From the NCBI GenBank assembly GCA_013368315.1, contig JAACJM010000050.1, positions 404,099 through 468,098 on the forward strand: a stretch of 64,000 bases of DNA, given 5' to 3'. Positions 1 to 11,343 of this stretch are shown piece by piece; the stretch's first letter is position 1, and each line of letters starts with the position of its first letter. Under the pieces are notes generated by a model, which made no database searches, was not told where the DNA came from, and saw only the letters and a list, made by a program, of their open reading frames with translations. This stretch comes from Tetrapyrgos nigripes. Lineage: Eukaryota; Basidiomycota; Agaricomycetes; Agaricales; Campanellaceae. The position numbers were made by a program, and so were the translations under genes.

Positions 1-33
1 GGAAAACATGTTCAAACACACCTTGCTTTCACA

Positions 34-1839
34 GAGGACTTGCTCCTACACATTACAACAGTATCATGGGATCACAGGTCCTTGTCATCCACCCTTGCCC
101 TACTGCGTTTCAGATGGATCTCCTGTATTCGGGATGTGGTAGCCTCGATTTCAAGGGTTGTGGATGATATGAAAAAGGCAAATGGCCAGAACATTCCAGC
201 GAGTGCATTGCAGGGACAGATCTCGCATCTGAACAAGATATGGGAAAGTCTTGATGAAAGTAGGATGGATAGGATACACATCTTGACCAGTCTTAATTAC
301 AGTCCATTTCACGGCGCCCTCGACTTTCATCAATTTCCCAGGACCCTTGAACTAGCTGGGGAAGCCCTGAAGAAATGGGGAATGTCTGTAGAACACTCAA
401 CAGAGCCATGCCCTGCAGCAGTGCCAGAAGAACTTGAAGCCACCCTTGCTACACTTCAACAGGATGACACATGGAATGTTACATGTTCAACTATTCTCTT
501 TGAATATCTCCAGCTGCAGGTTGTGGGTGTGTGGCCAGAGGTTGGCATTTCTGAGTTTCCTCATGACTTTGAACACATATGGGGCATAATCTATCCTCAT
601 CGTCTACCTCTCTATATGGTTGACCTGCCAATGGACCTTGGAGGTTTCTACATGTTTCCATTGGAGACCTTGTTGAGATGGTTGTTGGACCAGTCGACTG
701 CCATCGACGACAAGGTTGATTTATGGATGGAAAAATACATGCAGCTCTTCTTTTCTATCAAAGAAGCTCAGTCGAATACCAATGTTGCTATTTCGAGCAG
801 AAACCTCTTTCTGGAATACTTCAGTCAAAGGGGAACAGAGGCTGTTGCGAAGCCACCTCATGACTCAAGCTGGATTAATTGTTGTATCTATCAAGACAGT
901 TATAGGCATCTAGTGGGAGAATGTGTTATACAGAACATGCGTCATGAAACAGTGCCTGAATCGTTGACTTGCGAAGCAGCCTTCCTCTTTTCACTATTTT
1001 GCACCAAAAGGGGGTGGCCCGAACCGGCTCTTTTGGAACTCTGGAAGATTCTTGACGACTCGGACATAACCTCCTCCACACAGAACACTGATATCTTGTT
1101 CCTCCGGATAACTCTCAGTCTGATTAACATTTATCAGTTTAGTTGGGGGTATGGTAGGGGGGAGGAGTCACAATCTATGGAAGCTACGCTTCTCCAGCAA
1201 TATCTTTCGGACGGCCTTATTCCTCCATCATCTCCAGAGACACTTCGACTGTCTCTGTGGGTTGCACTTCAAACAGAATGGCTTGACCAGCTAACCCGGA
1301 ACAGACCTTTCGCACAGCTGAATCTCTGTAATCTACTTTGCAGGGATCAGATTGAATTTCTGAGGAAACCGACGGATTTCATTGAAGTCAACCAAAAACT
1401 TCAGATTCGGTTTGCCGAAATATATTCCAATTTCATAGAGGCCATGGTCTCTGAACTTGAAGATGCTTGGCCTGACAAGTACCTGGACCGAGTTCATCCT
1501 TCTGTTTATGGCTTCTTTGCCGACTACAGAAATGTGTTTCAGTGGGACTGGATCACAGATCTCAAATGCGCGAAGACCATCATGGAGGCAATCCAAAAGT
1601 ACAGGAGTCGCTTTGACAGAGGGGAGGAGATTGAAGGTCAAAGCAGCTTATTTGCGAGATGTCTAGAAGTCCGCGGACAACTTCCAGCATCGGACTCGGA
1701 CTCGGAGGATGTCCAAGGAGAGGGTGGTGAAACGGCAGAGGATGCCCAAGGAGAGGGCGACGAAACGGGGGAAAAATGCATCTCACTGCATGAAGATGTT
1801 GGTATATGGGTGAGGGGACATCCAAGCTCTTACAATTAA
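34..1839 (+). CDS. 3' exon of an unrecognised large protein (5' end outside window)
   Basis: A single open frame of about 600 codons ends with TAA at 1837-1839. It has no ATG near its left end. A pyrimidine-rich stretch ending in CAG at about 28-33 looks like a splice acceptor, so this is probably the last exon of a gene that begins to the left of the window. The protein is mostly soluble and helix-rich with many Trp and Leu. No transmembrane segment or recognisable catalytic motif is visible. The last 50 residues are acidic and low in complexity, with repeats of the type EGDETGE and SDSDSED. I do not recognise the family and assign no function. Confidence 0.6.
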   Translation, partial: EDLLLHITTVSWDHRSLSSTLALLRFRWISCIRDVVASISRVVDDMKKANGQNIPASALQGQISHLNKIWESLDESRMDRIHILTSLNYSPFHGALDFHQFPRTLELAGEALKKWGMSVEHSTEPCPAAVPEELEATLATLQQDDTWNVTCSTILFEYLQLQVVGVWPEVGISEFPHDFEHIWGIIYPHRLPLYMVDLPMDLGGFYMFPLETLLRWLLDQSTAIDDKVDLWMEKYMQLFFSIKEAQSNTNVAISSRNLFLEYFSQRGTEAVAKPPHDSSWINCCIYQDSYRHLVGECVIQNMRHETVPESLTCEAAFLFSLFCTKRGWPEPALLELWKILDDSDITSSTQNTDILFLRITLSLINIYQFSWGYGRGEESQSMEATLLQQYLSDGLIPPSSPETLRLSLWVALQTEWLDQLTRNRPFAQLNLCNLLCRDQIEFLRKPTDFIEVNQKLQIRFAEIYSNFIEAMVSELEDAWPDKYLDRVHPSVYGFFADYRNVFQWDWITDLKCAKTIMEAIQKYRSRFDRGEEIEGQSSLFARCLEVRGQLPASDSDSEDVQGEGGETAEDAQGEGDETGEKCISLHEDVGIWVRGHPSSYN

Positions 1840-2220
1840 ACTACACTACGGTAGCTACACATTCTATACTGTTTACTGTGTACATACAATCCAATGCTAG
1901 TTACTACAAACCATCAATGGTAAAGAATCCTAAAAATACAAATAACAAGTACATGACATCGACATCGACACCGAACAAAAGGACCAAGAGAGCAAGAGAA
2001 AAAAGAATGACAAGGAAGAAGGAAAGGAACGAAAAGATGGACGATGAGACAATAACCAGACCAGACCAGGCAGCACTGCTACTATGTAAGTACATCCCAT
2101 CATATACATCCATATCATATCATCGTCATGACCGTCATTGAACTCATAAAGAAAGCTCGCTCTACCAGTAGAGCATGAGCACCCTTCGTCCCCCCTCCCC
2201 ACAACACCATAAAACCAAAA
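1840..2220. other. Intergenic, convergent 3' ends
   Basis: This 380-base gap separates the 3' ends of the left-edge gene and the GH71 gene. It is A-rich on the + strand, with short ORFs on both strands that look like chance. I see no RNA gene or repeat in it. Confidence 0.5.
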
Positions 2221-4560
2221 TCAACACCCCACCCCCGAAGAATTAACACACCCAACCCAAGCGTTATAATTATACTTTTCTGGGTTCTTGACGAATACAA
2301 AGGGGGCTAGGGTCTGTGCGTCTCCCTGTCCTTGTCCATCTCCCTGTGCGTCTCCGTTTCCTGCATTCGAGTTGGAGTCGCTTGCGTTGGGATTGCCAGC
2401 GTCTAGTTGCGTTACTAGCGTGTCTGCTGTGTCCGTGGTGTCTTTGTCTTGGGACTCCGAACCCGAACCCGAACCCGACCGAAGAACCCTCGCTCTAACA
2501 CTCAAGCTCTGTACCCCCTCATCGGTGTCGGGAAACCCAATCGGCATAGCAAGTTTAGTCAGTCCAGCTTGTACTGAGAATGTTTGGGAGATGATGATAG
2601 ACGAGTTGTCGTTGGCGTTGGACGAAGGTGTATAAGCATACACCTCAAACGTCACATTCGCAGGCTCAGCCAAGAGCGTGACGGCCCAGACGGTGTCTTC
2701 GACCTGTCGTTATGCGTCAGTAACCAGTTCTCTCTCTCGTCGAGTCGTAGAACAACACTTGTTCTTCATTATGTACTCACCAATTCCCTCCCCATCACTT
2801 CACCCACCGGATCACCTACTTGAGCCTGAGCAGAATGTGTTCTTGACCACATAACCGACTTTTCCCCGTCTCCATCTTTCGAAATGTCGGGATACTGACC
2901 ACCGTTTTTAAACGCAGAGGCGTAGTAGGACGTTAGTGGGAGCCAGGCTAGAAGGGAAGAAACATGTGGGTTGTCAGAATGGGGAACGCAGAACGGGGAA
3001 CTCGGAATCGAGGAAAGACAAAGACGCAAAGAAACGGGAGAGGAAAGGAAGAAGACACTAACCAGCATGCCCCATGCCCCCCGTCCAAGCCTCACTCCCT
3101 GTAGGCTGAGCCCCCTTGATAGGACCTATATAATGTGATTCCCCATAGTCGTTCCAGGAGATTATTTGGATGATGTCGATGTCGAAGGGGTTGGACGAAG
3201 ATGAGGACGAGGCGTCGTCGTTGCCATTATTCGGGAAAGTAGTATCGACGAGAGCCTCCCAACGTTTAGCGTAGAGGTGTTGGTCTGATGTGTAGAGGAA
3301 CTGGAAGGTGAGTTAGTATTAGGGTAATGATTCAAGAGGTAAGGGGGAAGGGCAACGATTGAGGGGGAACACTAGTACTCACATTCTTATTAAATGTATT
3401 AGCACCAAGGTGGGTAAAAAACCACGGAGAGACGAAGGCCATGTATATTTTGTTGTTTCCATTTCCTTCGTCTCTTTCAACGTCTCGTTTCCTCTGGAAC
3501 GGAAACGAAAACCAGCTCTCGCTCTCACTATCACTCTCAGAGGACGAGAACGCAAGCCACCTCTTAGATGGAGAACCCCCCGTCAATCCCAACCCCTTGA
3601 CATGAAGCAAATCCCCATCCGTGGATCAGATGAATTTGCTGAGAGCTGAGGATATGGCTGAGGCTATTGTTTTCGCTTGTGTTTGTTGGTGCGTCGGTGG
3701 TTTGTTTGGATGCGACGTTGGAATTGGGGGAGTTGGTATCGTCTGAAGACCCTCCGAGGAACCCCCCGAGGAAAGTAGATAAATAAGGAATGATATTCGT
3801 CGCGTCCGGTGCAGAGGTGGACCCAGATAAGCCAAGTAAATCCGTAAGAGCCGACGAAAGAGAGGTATCCGAAGACCCTTGGGAGGCGGTTGTTAACTCG
3901 ACTGGCCAAGCTCCGTTCCACTGTCCATAAAGATTAGCATAACGAGAAGAGAGATGTATGTATGCACGCACATTAAAATCCCCATTCACAAACTCGTTAA
4001 ACGAATTCGGATCCATAAAAAACGAAGGGACAAAAGTAATCTTTCCCCTCAACTCATCATGTTGAGTAAACTGACTACTTCATCCATTCAAAGGGGAATC
4101 TTGTCCAAACGTACAAGCTTCCCCCGAAAAGGTCGATACGAGTGGAAGTGGATCCGGAGAGACTTTTGAATACCTCAGTTGATTAGGATGACCAGCGAAT
4201 TTGAGAACGAGTGAACGTAAAGCTTGTGCATCGGTAGGAGAAGCACAAGGAAGGGAGGACATATCCAAGGATAAAAATAGTTTGAAATCCAACCCGGATT
4301 GAAGAGCAGCTTGGTATGCGTCGGCTACGCGGTCAGGTTGCCATGGGTCTATGCCGATGTTGAGAGCGAAACCGTCGATGTTGTGTTTGGAGGCTAGGGA
4401 GATGTCGTCTAACCAGTCTGCGAAGGGGTTAGATGGACGTAAGGAGAAAAGACCCGGACTGACCTTGAATAGTGTAAGGAAAGGTGTTACCAACCATATG
4501 ATGAGCGACGACATATTTAGAGATCAACTCTGTTGTTGAAGGAAGTCACTCACATTGCAG
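2221..4560 (-). CDS. GH71 alpha-1,3-glucanase (mutanase)
   Basis: Glycoside hydrolase family 71 enzymes cut alpha-1,3-glucan, a fungal cell-wall polymer. Reading the minus strand and splicing short introns gives the family order. First comes KYVVAHHMVGNTFPYTIQDW (about 4460-4520), then DISLASKHNIDGFALNIG, then STFSGEACTFG. FVPSFFMDP, YGQWNGAWP, FVSPWFFTHLG and IISWNDYGESHYIGP (about 3150) follow. The C-terminal domain carries a Ser/Gly/Asp-rich insert and ends GVGC, with the stop at 2221. The 5' end is uncertain: the first in-frame Met of the conserved block is at 4497. I found no upstream exon encoding a convincing signal peptide, although these enzymes are normally secreted. A short extra 5' exon between 4560 and 4700 remains possible. 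Confidence 0.85.
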
Positions 4561-4919
4561 CTTTGGATCTTATCTAAAAGAACAATGACCACGAAAGAGT
4601 CTCAAGCTGTCGCTGACGTCATGCAACGCATCCTGCAGACCGTCGTACAGTTATCATGCAAATCTGCTTAGCGCTTAGTCCTAGCCAGTGAGGTCATTTC
4701 CACAGATCTGGAGAATAAAGGATGCGAAGACAAAAGAATTTCGGGCGAGGTGCTGATGAGGAGTTATCTAGAGGACTCAGGAGGCTTCGACAACACGGGA
4801 CTCGGACAAAGTTAATTTTGTCCCTTCAAAGAAGGTTCAGGGTGCGCGAAGTTGGCACAGTGAGGTGCGTTCTTTTCCCTTTTCCTTCACCACCACCATT
4901 AACTCATTTTCCACCAACT
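4561..4919. other. Divergent intergenic region between GH71 and the MYND gene
   Basis: This stretch lies between the head-to-head GH71 (-) and MYND (+) genes and probably holds both promoters and any missing GH71 first exon. I could not place a TATA box with confidence. CT-rich sequence at 4870-4915 just upstream of the + gene is typical of fungal core promoters. Confidence 0.4.
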
Positions 4920-6541
4920 ATGTCAGTGTCACCATATGCGTCCGATAATCAGCTCATATCGACTCTGCTTGGACCCCGCACACCTTCAAAGGTCTTGTCG
5001 TCGTTGAGTTTTCTTCAACTCGTCGGTGACCAGCTATGCTCGTACTGCCTGAAAGCCAAAGACGCTTGTCCGAGTGGCCTGAAAAAGTGCTCAGGGTGTA
5101 AACGCATCTCTTACTGTGAGTCCACCTTTGAACCATCATTACGATGTCTTAAATTTTGTTCAAAACTTGGTGATGTTACTGTCATCGATAGGCAGCGAAG
5201 CCTGTCAAAAAAGCGACTGGAAATCTTCCCATAAACAGCTTTGTCCTCAGTTCAAGAAAGTAAACGATTTTGACCGTACTGTTATTGGTGACCGGCCGTT
5301 GTCCCTACTCGAGTTTGCCAATGTCCAGGTATTTATCATATCCATCTCCGACTCGAGCTTTGAACTTTATGGCACTCGCCAGGAAATGCGAATCCAGATC
5401 TTTTTTCAAGTGACTCCTCAAAACAAAGACACTCGAAAGTACATAGAGTGAGTCTAGGCCACTGTACAGTGGTCAATGTGATCAACTCATTTCTCTCAGT
5501 GAACAAGCCACTTGCCAAGTCTGTAACAGAACACCTTTTCAAAAGCCCGAATACCACCCTTTCGAAATATGCAGTGGATGCAACTATGTACGATGGTGCT
5601 CCGACGAATGCAAGGAGAATTTGTCTAGCGTCCACTCTCCCAAACATTGTGCCGTTCTCCGACTCTACGTCGCATACAACCGCATTTCCATTGACTATGC
5701 TCTCTCCGGTCAAAATGGCAGGAAGCGACCCATGTTCCAGACTCCAAACCCTCGCGATTCATATATCCCTCTTTCCGAAATTGCTGATTGGAACGACTAC
5801 CATTGTCGTATCTTTCCGGAATTCCGTTCCAAATGCGAGGCCACTGCGAAGGGATTGGAGACATCCGATCCAGCCTCTGTCGAGGGATTCGAGATGATGG
5901 CTATGGAACCAGCCTGCATTGTCCTCACCGTCATCGCAGCTATAGAAGCCTCTGGCTTGACCACTCGTGAATCTCTCCGTATTCATTTTGTCGGAGCTTC
6001 GTCTCGGGAGCTGTCTGGTCATGGCATGATGGAGGAGCTGTTGCATTACTTACCTTGCTTGAAGAACGTCCACATCACATACGTCGGCCCGCAGGCACAC
6101 CTATGTGCGGTCCTCTTTTCGTTATCAGACGGGAATTTGGCTTGCGAGAAATGTCAGGCAAAGGATTTTTCTCGTACAGCTTCCTATCATGGCTCGGAAT
6201 ATCACACTTTTATGACTCGAGTCGCAGGTCCCGAGGACAAACCTGATCTTGTTATTGCTCTCAACAGCGGTTTCACTGAAGTTATACCGGAATCTTGGAG
6301 GCTCACGGTGCAGAATATTCTTCGGCAAGGTGTTCCTGCAGCTTTTACCTCGTACTCGGACGTGGAGGCTAGACAAGAGCTCGGTGTGCTCCGGGATATG
6401 GGAGCAAAGTTCCTTGTCGAGCCCCGAGAGAATAAATGGAGAGGTGTCGTTCCCATTGTCAACAAAATAGCGGAGCTGTTTTCTCCAGGTAGTATGGGCA
6501 TGGGGTATGATAGCAATTGGTGGTATGTCTTCCGGGGATAG
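4920..6541 (+). CDS. Double MYND zinc-finger protein with MSS51-like C-terminal domain
   Basis: Four exons (4920-5115, 5192-5328, 5383-5447, 5500-6541) sum to 1440 bases, giving 479 residues. The first MYND finger has CSYC, then CSGCKRISYCSEAC, then HKQLC. Exon 4 opens with a second finger-like block: CQVC, CSGC, WCSDEC and a final HxxxC. A domain with LRIHFVGASSRELSG, the motif NSGF and the end NWWYVFRG then follows; this matches the C-terminal domain found in MSS51-type and related MYND proteins. MSS51 in yeast controls COX1 translation, but many fungal MYND proteins share this domain, so the exact role here is not known. The start is the first ATG that keeps the frame into the finger. It lies head-to-head with the GH71 gene. 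Confidence 0.8.
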
Positions 6542-7382
6542 TAGTGGGACTATACGCTATGGACCAAGTTTTTGCTCTGGATGACGGAAATTTCTTGTTT
6601 TGATACCCTTGTCTTTCATTCGCATTCTTCCACTCAATTCGCCTCGAGATTTCACCTGGCCTTCATACTTGCTAGCGTAGACCACCACACCTCTCGACAC
6701 CATTATAATTATACGAGCGCCTCGTTTTCGAGGTCCCATAAATCGTGATTTTCATGAATTATCCCCTACTCAGCGTCAATGTTGCTTTACTCTATTACAA
6801 CCACCACGCCTGAAAGTGCCTAAAAGGTACGGCCGGAACCCTTCAGACTTCGCGAAGGTCTGTGTCGCCTAGTAAAGGTAAGTCGTTCACTTCCGCCATG
6901 CATAGGAACAAGAGGCGAAGACAGTGATACTCGGAATAGTAAGGCACCAGTTTCGCGTTATAGTTTTGTGAGTGCAGTGGGTTTCATTGGAGTTCGAAAG
7001 GCAGGGTATGAGATATAGATGTGCTTGGCATCTGGATGCAGACGGGTGTCAAGTAAGGGGAATTAAGAATCAAGTAAGGAATCGAGATGTATACGCGCGT
7101 CACCGCCCGCGACAAATTTCTCAAGGTGAGGACCAGGATTGGATCACTTCTGGATCACAGTTACTTTCCTAGAGTTGAGAAACAGATGTATATGTATATT
7201 CCAGAGGGTAACATACATGTCGGCCTCACCTTCTAGTGTAACAACTAATTCCAAGCTTGAGAGATAAGTGAACGACGACATTGGATGTCTCTGGATTGCT
7301 CTAGCCAAGTATCCTACTCCAGTGCACTCGAGCCTGCAGTGTCGATCTATCCTATCCTATCCAAAGACACTGACGAGTCTTG
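6542..7382. other. Intergenic region between convergent genes
   Basis: This 840-base gap lies between the convergent MYND gene and F-box gene. A short GC-rich hairpin-like segment (TTCAGACTTCGCGAAGGTCTG) lies near 6842-6862. I looked for tRNA boxes and found only a poor GTTCGAA match near 6990 without a partner A box. No gene is supported. Confidence 0.4.
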
Positions 7383-8968
7383 CTATAATTTCATCGAAGT
7401 CGTTGCCAAATACTGTTCTGCAAACTGAGGGAAAAGCGCTTCTATGGTTGTCCATTTCGCCTCTTCTCGATAATCAAAGCATTCGTATGTCAGCGAGCAC
7501 TGGGCTGGGAGAATTTGCCCGAGCAATTCTGCAAAGACCGTTTCTTCTCCTTGCTTTAGCCCGGGCAAAGGATAACCAAGACGCAGTCTCTCCAAATTCG
7601 CGCCATGCGCTGGCTCGGATGTTGGTAGTGAGGAAGGGTCTAACGGCGGAGTATCTCGTGGAGCGGAGTTGATACATAGTCCCAGGCGTGTAAGGTGTGG
7701 ACAGAGACGGGTAAGGAGGAAGATAGCCCAAATACTCGTTCTTTTATTGTCAGTGATGTCTCTGCCATACGGTGACAAAATCTCGAGCTCTTCCAACCTA
7801 GGCCATGCCAGTGCCAATGTAGTGAAGTCCGAGTCAGACATGATAAGAGGATTGTCTGAGCAGAAACGAAATATCGTGATGTGGCTGCACGCTAAGAGGG
7901 AATGCAGAACATCGAAATCATCGATAGTGGTATTCTCGAACTCATCATGATTGAACTCCAGTTTCAATTCCCTGAGGGCAGAGCATTGAGAGATGGATTG
8001 GATGAGATGGCCACAACCATTCCGGACAGTCGACTTGGCAACAACAAGGTGAAGGATTTGTAGCCGATGGAGAGGAGGAAGAAAGGGAACGAGCGTCATG
8101 TTTCCCTCAACTTGGCTGACGTGTAGCTCTCGAAGAGAAGAAAAATGACCGTCCAACCATAAATTTCCGACACGATGTACGTTTTTACCACCCGAGAACA
8201 CAAGCTTTTCCAACACTGCAGAGTGACACAGCCTCCGTAATATTGGAGTCATGTCTTCAAATGCGGTGATGTGGATGCTTTTGAGTAATGGTAGATTTCC
8301 AAGAAGTTTCGCCAGAGGCTCAACAAAGTCGTGCTCTCCGTAGACTTCTATCGTCAAGGAAGTGAGCCCGGGCATTCGTACTTTGACAAACTCTGTCAAA
8401 ATTCGCAGACTAGACAAGGTGTCATCGTACACTTTGTAGGTGAAGGTGTGGATTCCATTGTGCATCAACAATGCCGGAGCTTCTTCAGAGGCATGGCCAA
8501 AATGACCGGTGCATTCCAAAACACGAAGGTTGGGAAGGATGAGTGACATTGGCCTGGTACGATACATAGCACCAAGAAGGGGAGAGACATCGTGTTTTCT
8601 GGAATAATGGTACCAAAGGTAGCGTATGCGCCATGAGTATTTGGACTGGAAACGATTCCATAGTGCGGAAGTAGGCTCTGACTTGAAACGCTGTAGGCAA
8701 ATCATTGAGTAAACAGACAAATAGATCAGGTGTGAGAGAGAGGACATACATATGTTGAGGTGTTGTCCATAGAAAAGTCTTTCCACACCGGGGCGATGAG
8801 ACGTGCCATGGCCAGAACATCCTCATTGCCTGCTATTGTACTCCAGACATAGTCCAGGGCGATGTCAGACCAGAACTGGCAAACTGATACGCAGCGTTTT
8901 TGGTCGACTTTTTCCAGATATCCAAGGATTTGGTCCACTAGTTCTGGGAGTTGTAGTGCTTGATGCAT
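7383..8968 (-). CDS. F-box protein with LRR-like C-terminal region
   Basis: Two exons (8750-8968 and 7383-8690), separated by a GTATGT...CTACAG intron, give 508 residues. The N-terminus LPELVDQILGYLEKVDQKR followed by CVSVCQFWSDIALDYVW is a typical agaric F-box-like domain, which in known proteins binds Skp1 in SCF ubiquitin ligases. The rest shows irregular leucine-rich spacing (LPNLRVLEC, LPLLKSIHITAF, LRELHVSQV, LRELKLEF, LEELEIL), as in the substrate-binding half of F-box/LRR proteins. The substrate cannot be told from sequence. Large families of such genes are usual in Agaricomycetes. A decayed relative lies at 11610-12030. Confidence 0.8.
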
Positions 8969-9562
8969 GTGGTAAAATGATGGGGGTCGTAGTAGAGATT
9001 CGCTCTACTGTCAGTACTAAGTACTACTGTAGACTAGAAACACATTTGAAGCATTGGTCACGGGATAAAAGTTTCGTCTTTTCACTTTTTTCATCTCCGT
9101 CCATCCTTCTCCCAGCGTGTCCAGAGTAGAATCTTGAAGTTAAATCTGGGTGCAAGGTTGTGAGGTTTGGACTGAATCCGACTGAATTCGTAGGCATTTG
9201 ATGCGGATGTGTTCTCTATCTCCCCGATTCAACGAACCAAGAACTTAACAAGAACTTAACGAACATAATAAACGATTGTAATGGATGAAAATGAATACGT
9301 TTCATAGAACCACAAAGTGGATCGGATATATCCATGCTCTTACTTTATGTACCGAAATGATCACTTCGCCTTAGAGTAGTCGCTACCGATGTGTGTGCTT
9401 TTGAGGTTTTTTATGATTAAAAAACGAAGCACTGTGCTTCTTCGATCTAATTACAAACAGCAACATCGACAACAGCAACAGCAATCAAGTACTATCTATA
9501 GCCTGCCACTAAGCAGAAAGGAAGGAAGCTCAAGCCCTGGAACTGGCGAGCCACACCCCCCA
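8969..9562. other. Intergenic, no gene seen
   Basis: This 590-base stretch lies upstream of the F-box gene. It holds that gene's promoter region and an AT-rich segment at about 9220-9420. A CAACAG/CAGCAA-rich simple tract sits at about 9458-9485. No coding or RNA feature is supported. Confidence 0.4.
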
Positions 9563-10015
9563 CGGATGACCGGAGACAAAGTGCCTTACATAGAACCAGC
9601 CGCGTCGCGAGTTTCCTCGGTGCTAGCTATCCGGCCGTTCAGGACTTTGTTGATCCAATCACCAATAAAGAGGTGCAAGCTCTGGAACCTGTGGGCCATC
9701 CCCCCACATCCTCCCGCCTCCCCAACCACACCACCGCAAAGTGACTGGAGACAAAGTGCCCTACATAGAACCAGCCGCGTCACGAGTTGCCTCGGTGCTA
9801 GCTATCCGGCCGTTCAGGACTTTGTTAATCCAGCCACTATTAGTAGGGTTTAGCCATCCCCCGCATCCTTCCGGACCTCTCCCACCACACCACCACAGCG
9901 AGACTAAAAGTGACAGGAGACAAAGTGCCTTACATAGAACCAGCCGCGTCACGAGTTGCCTCGGTGCCAGCTATCCGGCCGTTCAGGACTTTGCTGATCC
10001 AGCCACTAGTAGTAG
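9563..10015 (+). repeat. Three imperfect direct repeats, period about 170-175 bp
   Basis: A core of about 88 bases beginning GGAGACAAAGTGCC and running through ATCCGGCCGTTCAGGAC occurs at about 9572, 9747 and 9916. The spacings are 175 and 169 bases. The linkers between cores are CCACACCACC-rich and less conserved. Because the period is not a multiple of three, the peptide encoded by each core falls in a different frame, so this is not a repeat-protein gene. A more decayed relative (GTGCCAGCTATACCGCCGTT) lies near 10217, and an inverted partial one near 10118. Confidence 0.85.
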
Positions 10016-10059
10016 GACTTGGAAAAGGCAACTCGTGAGTAGTTGGAGGCCAGGACGCA

Positions 10060-10300
10060 TAGTCAAATGAAGCCTGGCCTCGACAAATGGAGAGAGCAAT
10101 AGAGCATGAGTGTTCCCGACGGCCGTATAGCTAGCAAGTCGAGTTGCCGTTTTCAACAGGTCAACTGGCACCATCGTCCCGTACAAGTCCAGGGTTCGGC
10201 GACCAGTCCACGAGCGCCAGAAACTCGAGTGCCAGCTATACCGCCGTTGGGGCCACTGTTGATGATCAGGACGCATAGTTAAACGAAGCCTGGTCATCAA
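10060..10300. repeat. Degenerate repeat remnants next to the kinase gene
   Basis: The segment CAGGACGCATAGTCAAATGAAGCCTGG near 10050-10078 recurs with few changes at about 10266-10292, just past the kinase stop codon. Between the two lie decayed direct and inverted pieces of the 9563-10015 repeat core. The stretch looks like the remains of a small mobile or tandem element and carries no supported gene. Confidence 0.55.
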
Positions 10301-11236
10301 TCAGCCACTTACCGAGAACAGCTTTGCGAAGAAGCCCCTCTTCTCCTTCTTGAAGAGGGGTATCTTCTCAACCTGTTCCCTGAGTTGCTGCAATGTGAGT
10401 CGACATCTTGGGTCCGGGTGGAGGGCGCACTGAAGGACCTTGACGAGCTCGACGTGGACGAGAGGGAGTCGCTTACCAAGCACCTCGGGGTCTGCAAAGA
10501 AAGCCTTAAAGTGTGGGTCGACGGGAAAGGCCGCTCTCCATGGGTAGTCGCCATTGCAGGCAGTCGCCAGCATGTAGGCGATAGCCCACACGTCTTGCTG
10601 TTCCGGAGAATAAGCCTTGTTCTCAGCCTTCAAGTTACAAATACGTTCAGGCGGCATATACTTCAAAGTGCCGTAGACGCCGTGGGCCTCGTAACACACA
10701 CGCTGGTCTGTGGCCAGTCCGAAGTCTGCGATCCTGACTCGGATGTCCTTGCCCTCCTTGGAGCAGAGAACATTTTCCGGCTTGAGGTCCCGATGGAAGA
10801 CTCCACGCTGGTGACAATGCTGGACGCCTTCAATGATCTGTAAGAAAGCAGAGCGAACATCGTCCTCGTCTTCAAAGAGACCCTCCCTGGTAGCATGGAA
10901 GAAATCCCCAAGCCCGCAGAAATCCATCCGAATGCAAGCATACGACTCCCCCTTTAACACCTCGTAAGACACCTCCTTGACCGCAACAACATTCTTATGG
11001 CCTCCAACAGTCGCCTGCAACCTCAACTCTTCGTCCAACAACCACTTCTTCATCGACTTCTCCTCTGGTCTGGGCATCACCTTCACAGCAAACTTCTCCT
11101 TTCCAGCACCTTTCCCCGTCGTCCTCACCGCACAATACACCGTGCCAAACGCTCCGCTCCCCAACAGGTTCTGCAAATTGAAATGACCATTCATAATGGA
11201 CACACCAGTTAAGTTTTTAATGCTTTGAGAAGACAT
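10301..11236 (-). CDS. Serine/threonine protein kinase
   Basis: A single-exon kinase of 311 residues. The glycine loop is LGSGAFGTVY and the ATP-binding lysine lies in FAVKVM. The catalytic loop is FHRDLKPENVL, the magnesium-binding motif is DFGLA, and the activation-segment end is GTLKYMPPE. DVWAIAYML corresponds to subdomain IX. All residues needed for catalysis are present. The fold covers almost the whole protein, as in small fungal kinases related to Ran1/Vhs1/Sks1, but I cannot assign an orthologue. The start is the ATG at 11234-11236; the open frame extends further upstream without another ATG. A TATA box lies about 97 bases upstream of the ATG. The gene ends within repeat debris, so its 3' end may have been shaped by insertion. 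Confidence 0.85.
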   Translation of the reverse strand: MSSQSIKNLTGVSIMNGHFNLQNLLGSGAFGTVYCAVRTTGKGAGKEKFAVKVMPRPEEKSMKKWLLDEELRLQATVGGHKNVVAVKEVSYEVLKGESYACIRMDFCGLGDFFHATREGLFEDEDDVRSAFLQIIEGVQHCHQRGVFHRDLKPENVLCSKEGKDIRVRIADFGLATDQRVCYEAHGVYGTLKYMPPERICNLKAENKAYSPEQQDVWAIAYMLATACNGDYPWRAAFPVDPHFKAFFADPEVLGKRLPLVHVELVKVLQCALHPDPRCRLTLQQLREQVEKIPLFKKEKRGFFAKLFSVSG

Positions 11237-11332
11237 GTTGGTAAAAATTTGCGATATCGGTTGGTTACGAGTAAGGAGCAAGTAGTGGTTTAAGAGCAAG
11301 AGGTGAAGAAAAGGAGATGAATGAAATGCTGG

Positions 11333-11343
11333 CCTTATATATG
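11333..11343 (-). promoter_or_regulatory. TATA box of the kinase gene
   Basis: On the minus strand the sequence CATATATAAGG lies about 97 bases before the kinase ATG, a suitable place for a basidiomycete core promoter. A very similar TATATAAG lies about 90 bases upstream of the STAND gene. Confidence 0.55.

Noticed and set aside
1806..2202. Short ORFs on both strands after the first gene
   Set aside because: Low-complexity Lys/Arg or Ser/Phe peptides that overlap each other in opposite strands. They are typical of AT-rich intergenic DNA.
6840..7170. Possible structured RNA in the gap after the MYND gene
   Set aside because: A small hairpin is visible, but there is no promoter box, no terminator and no known RNA motif.
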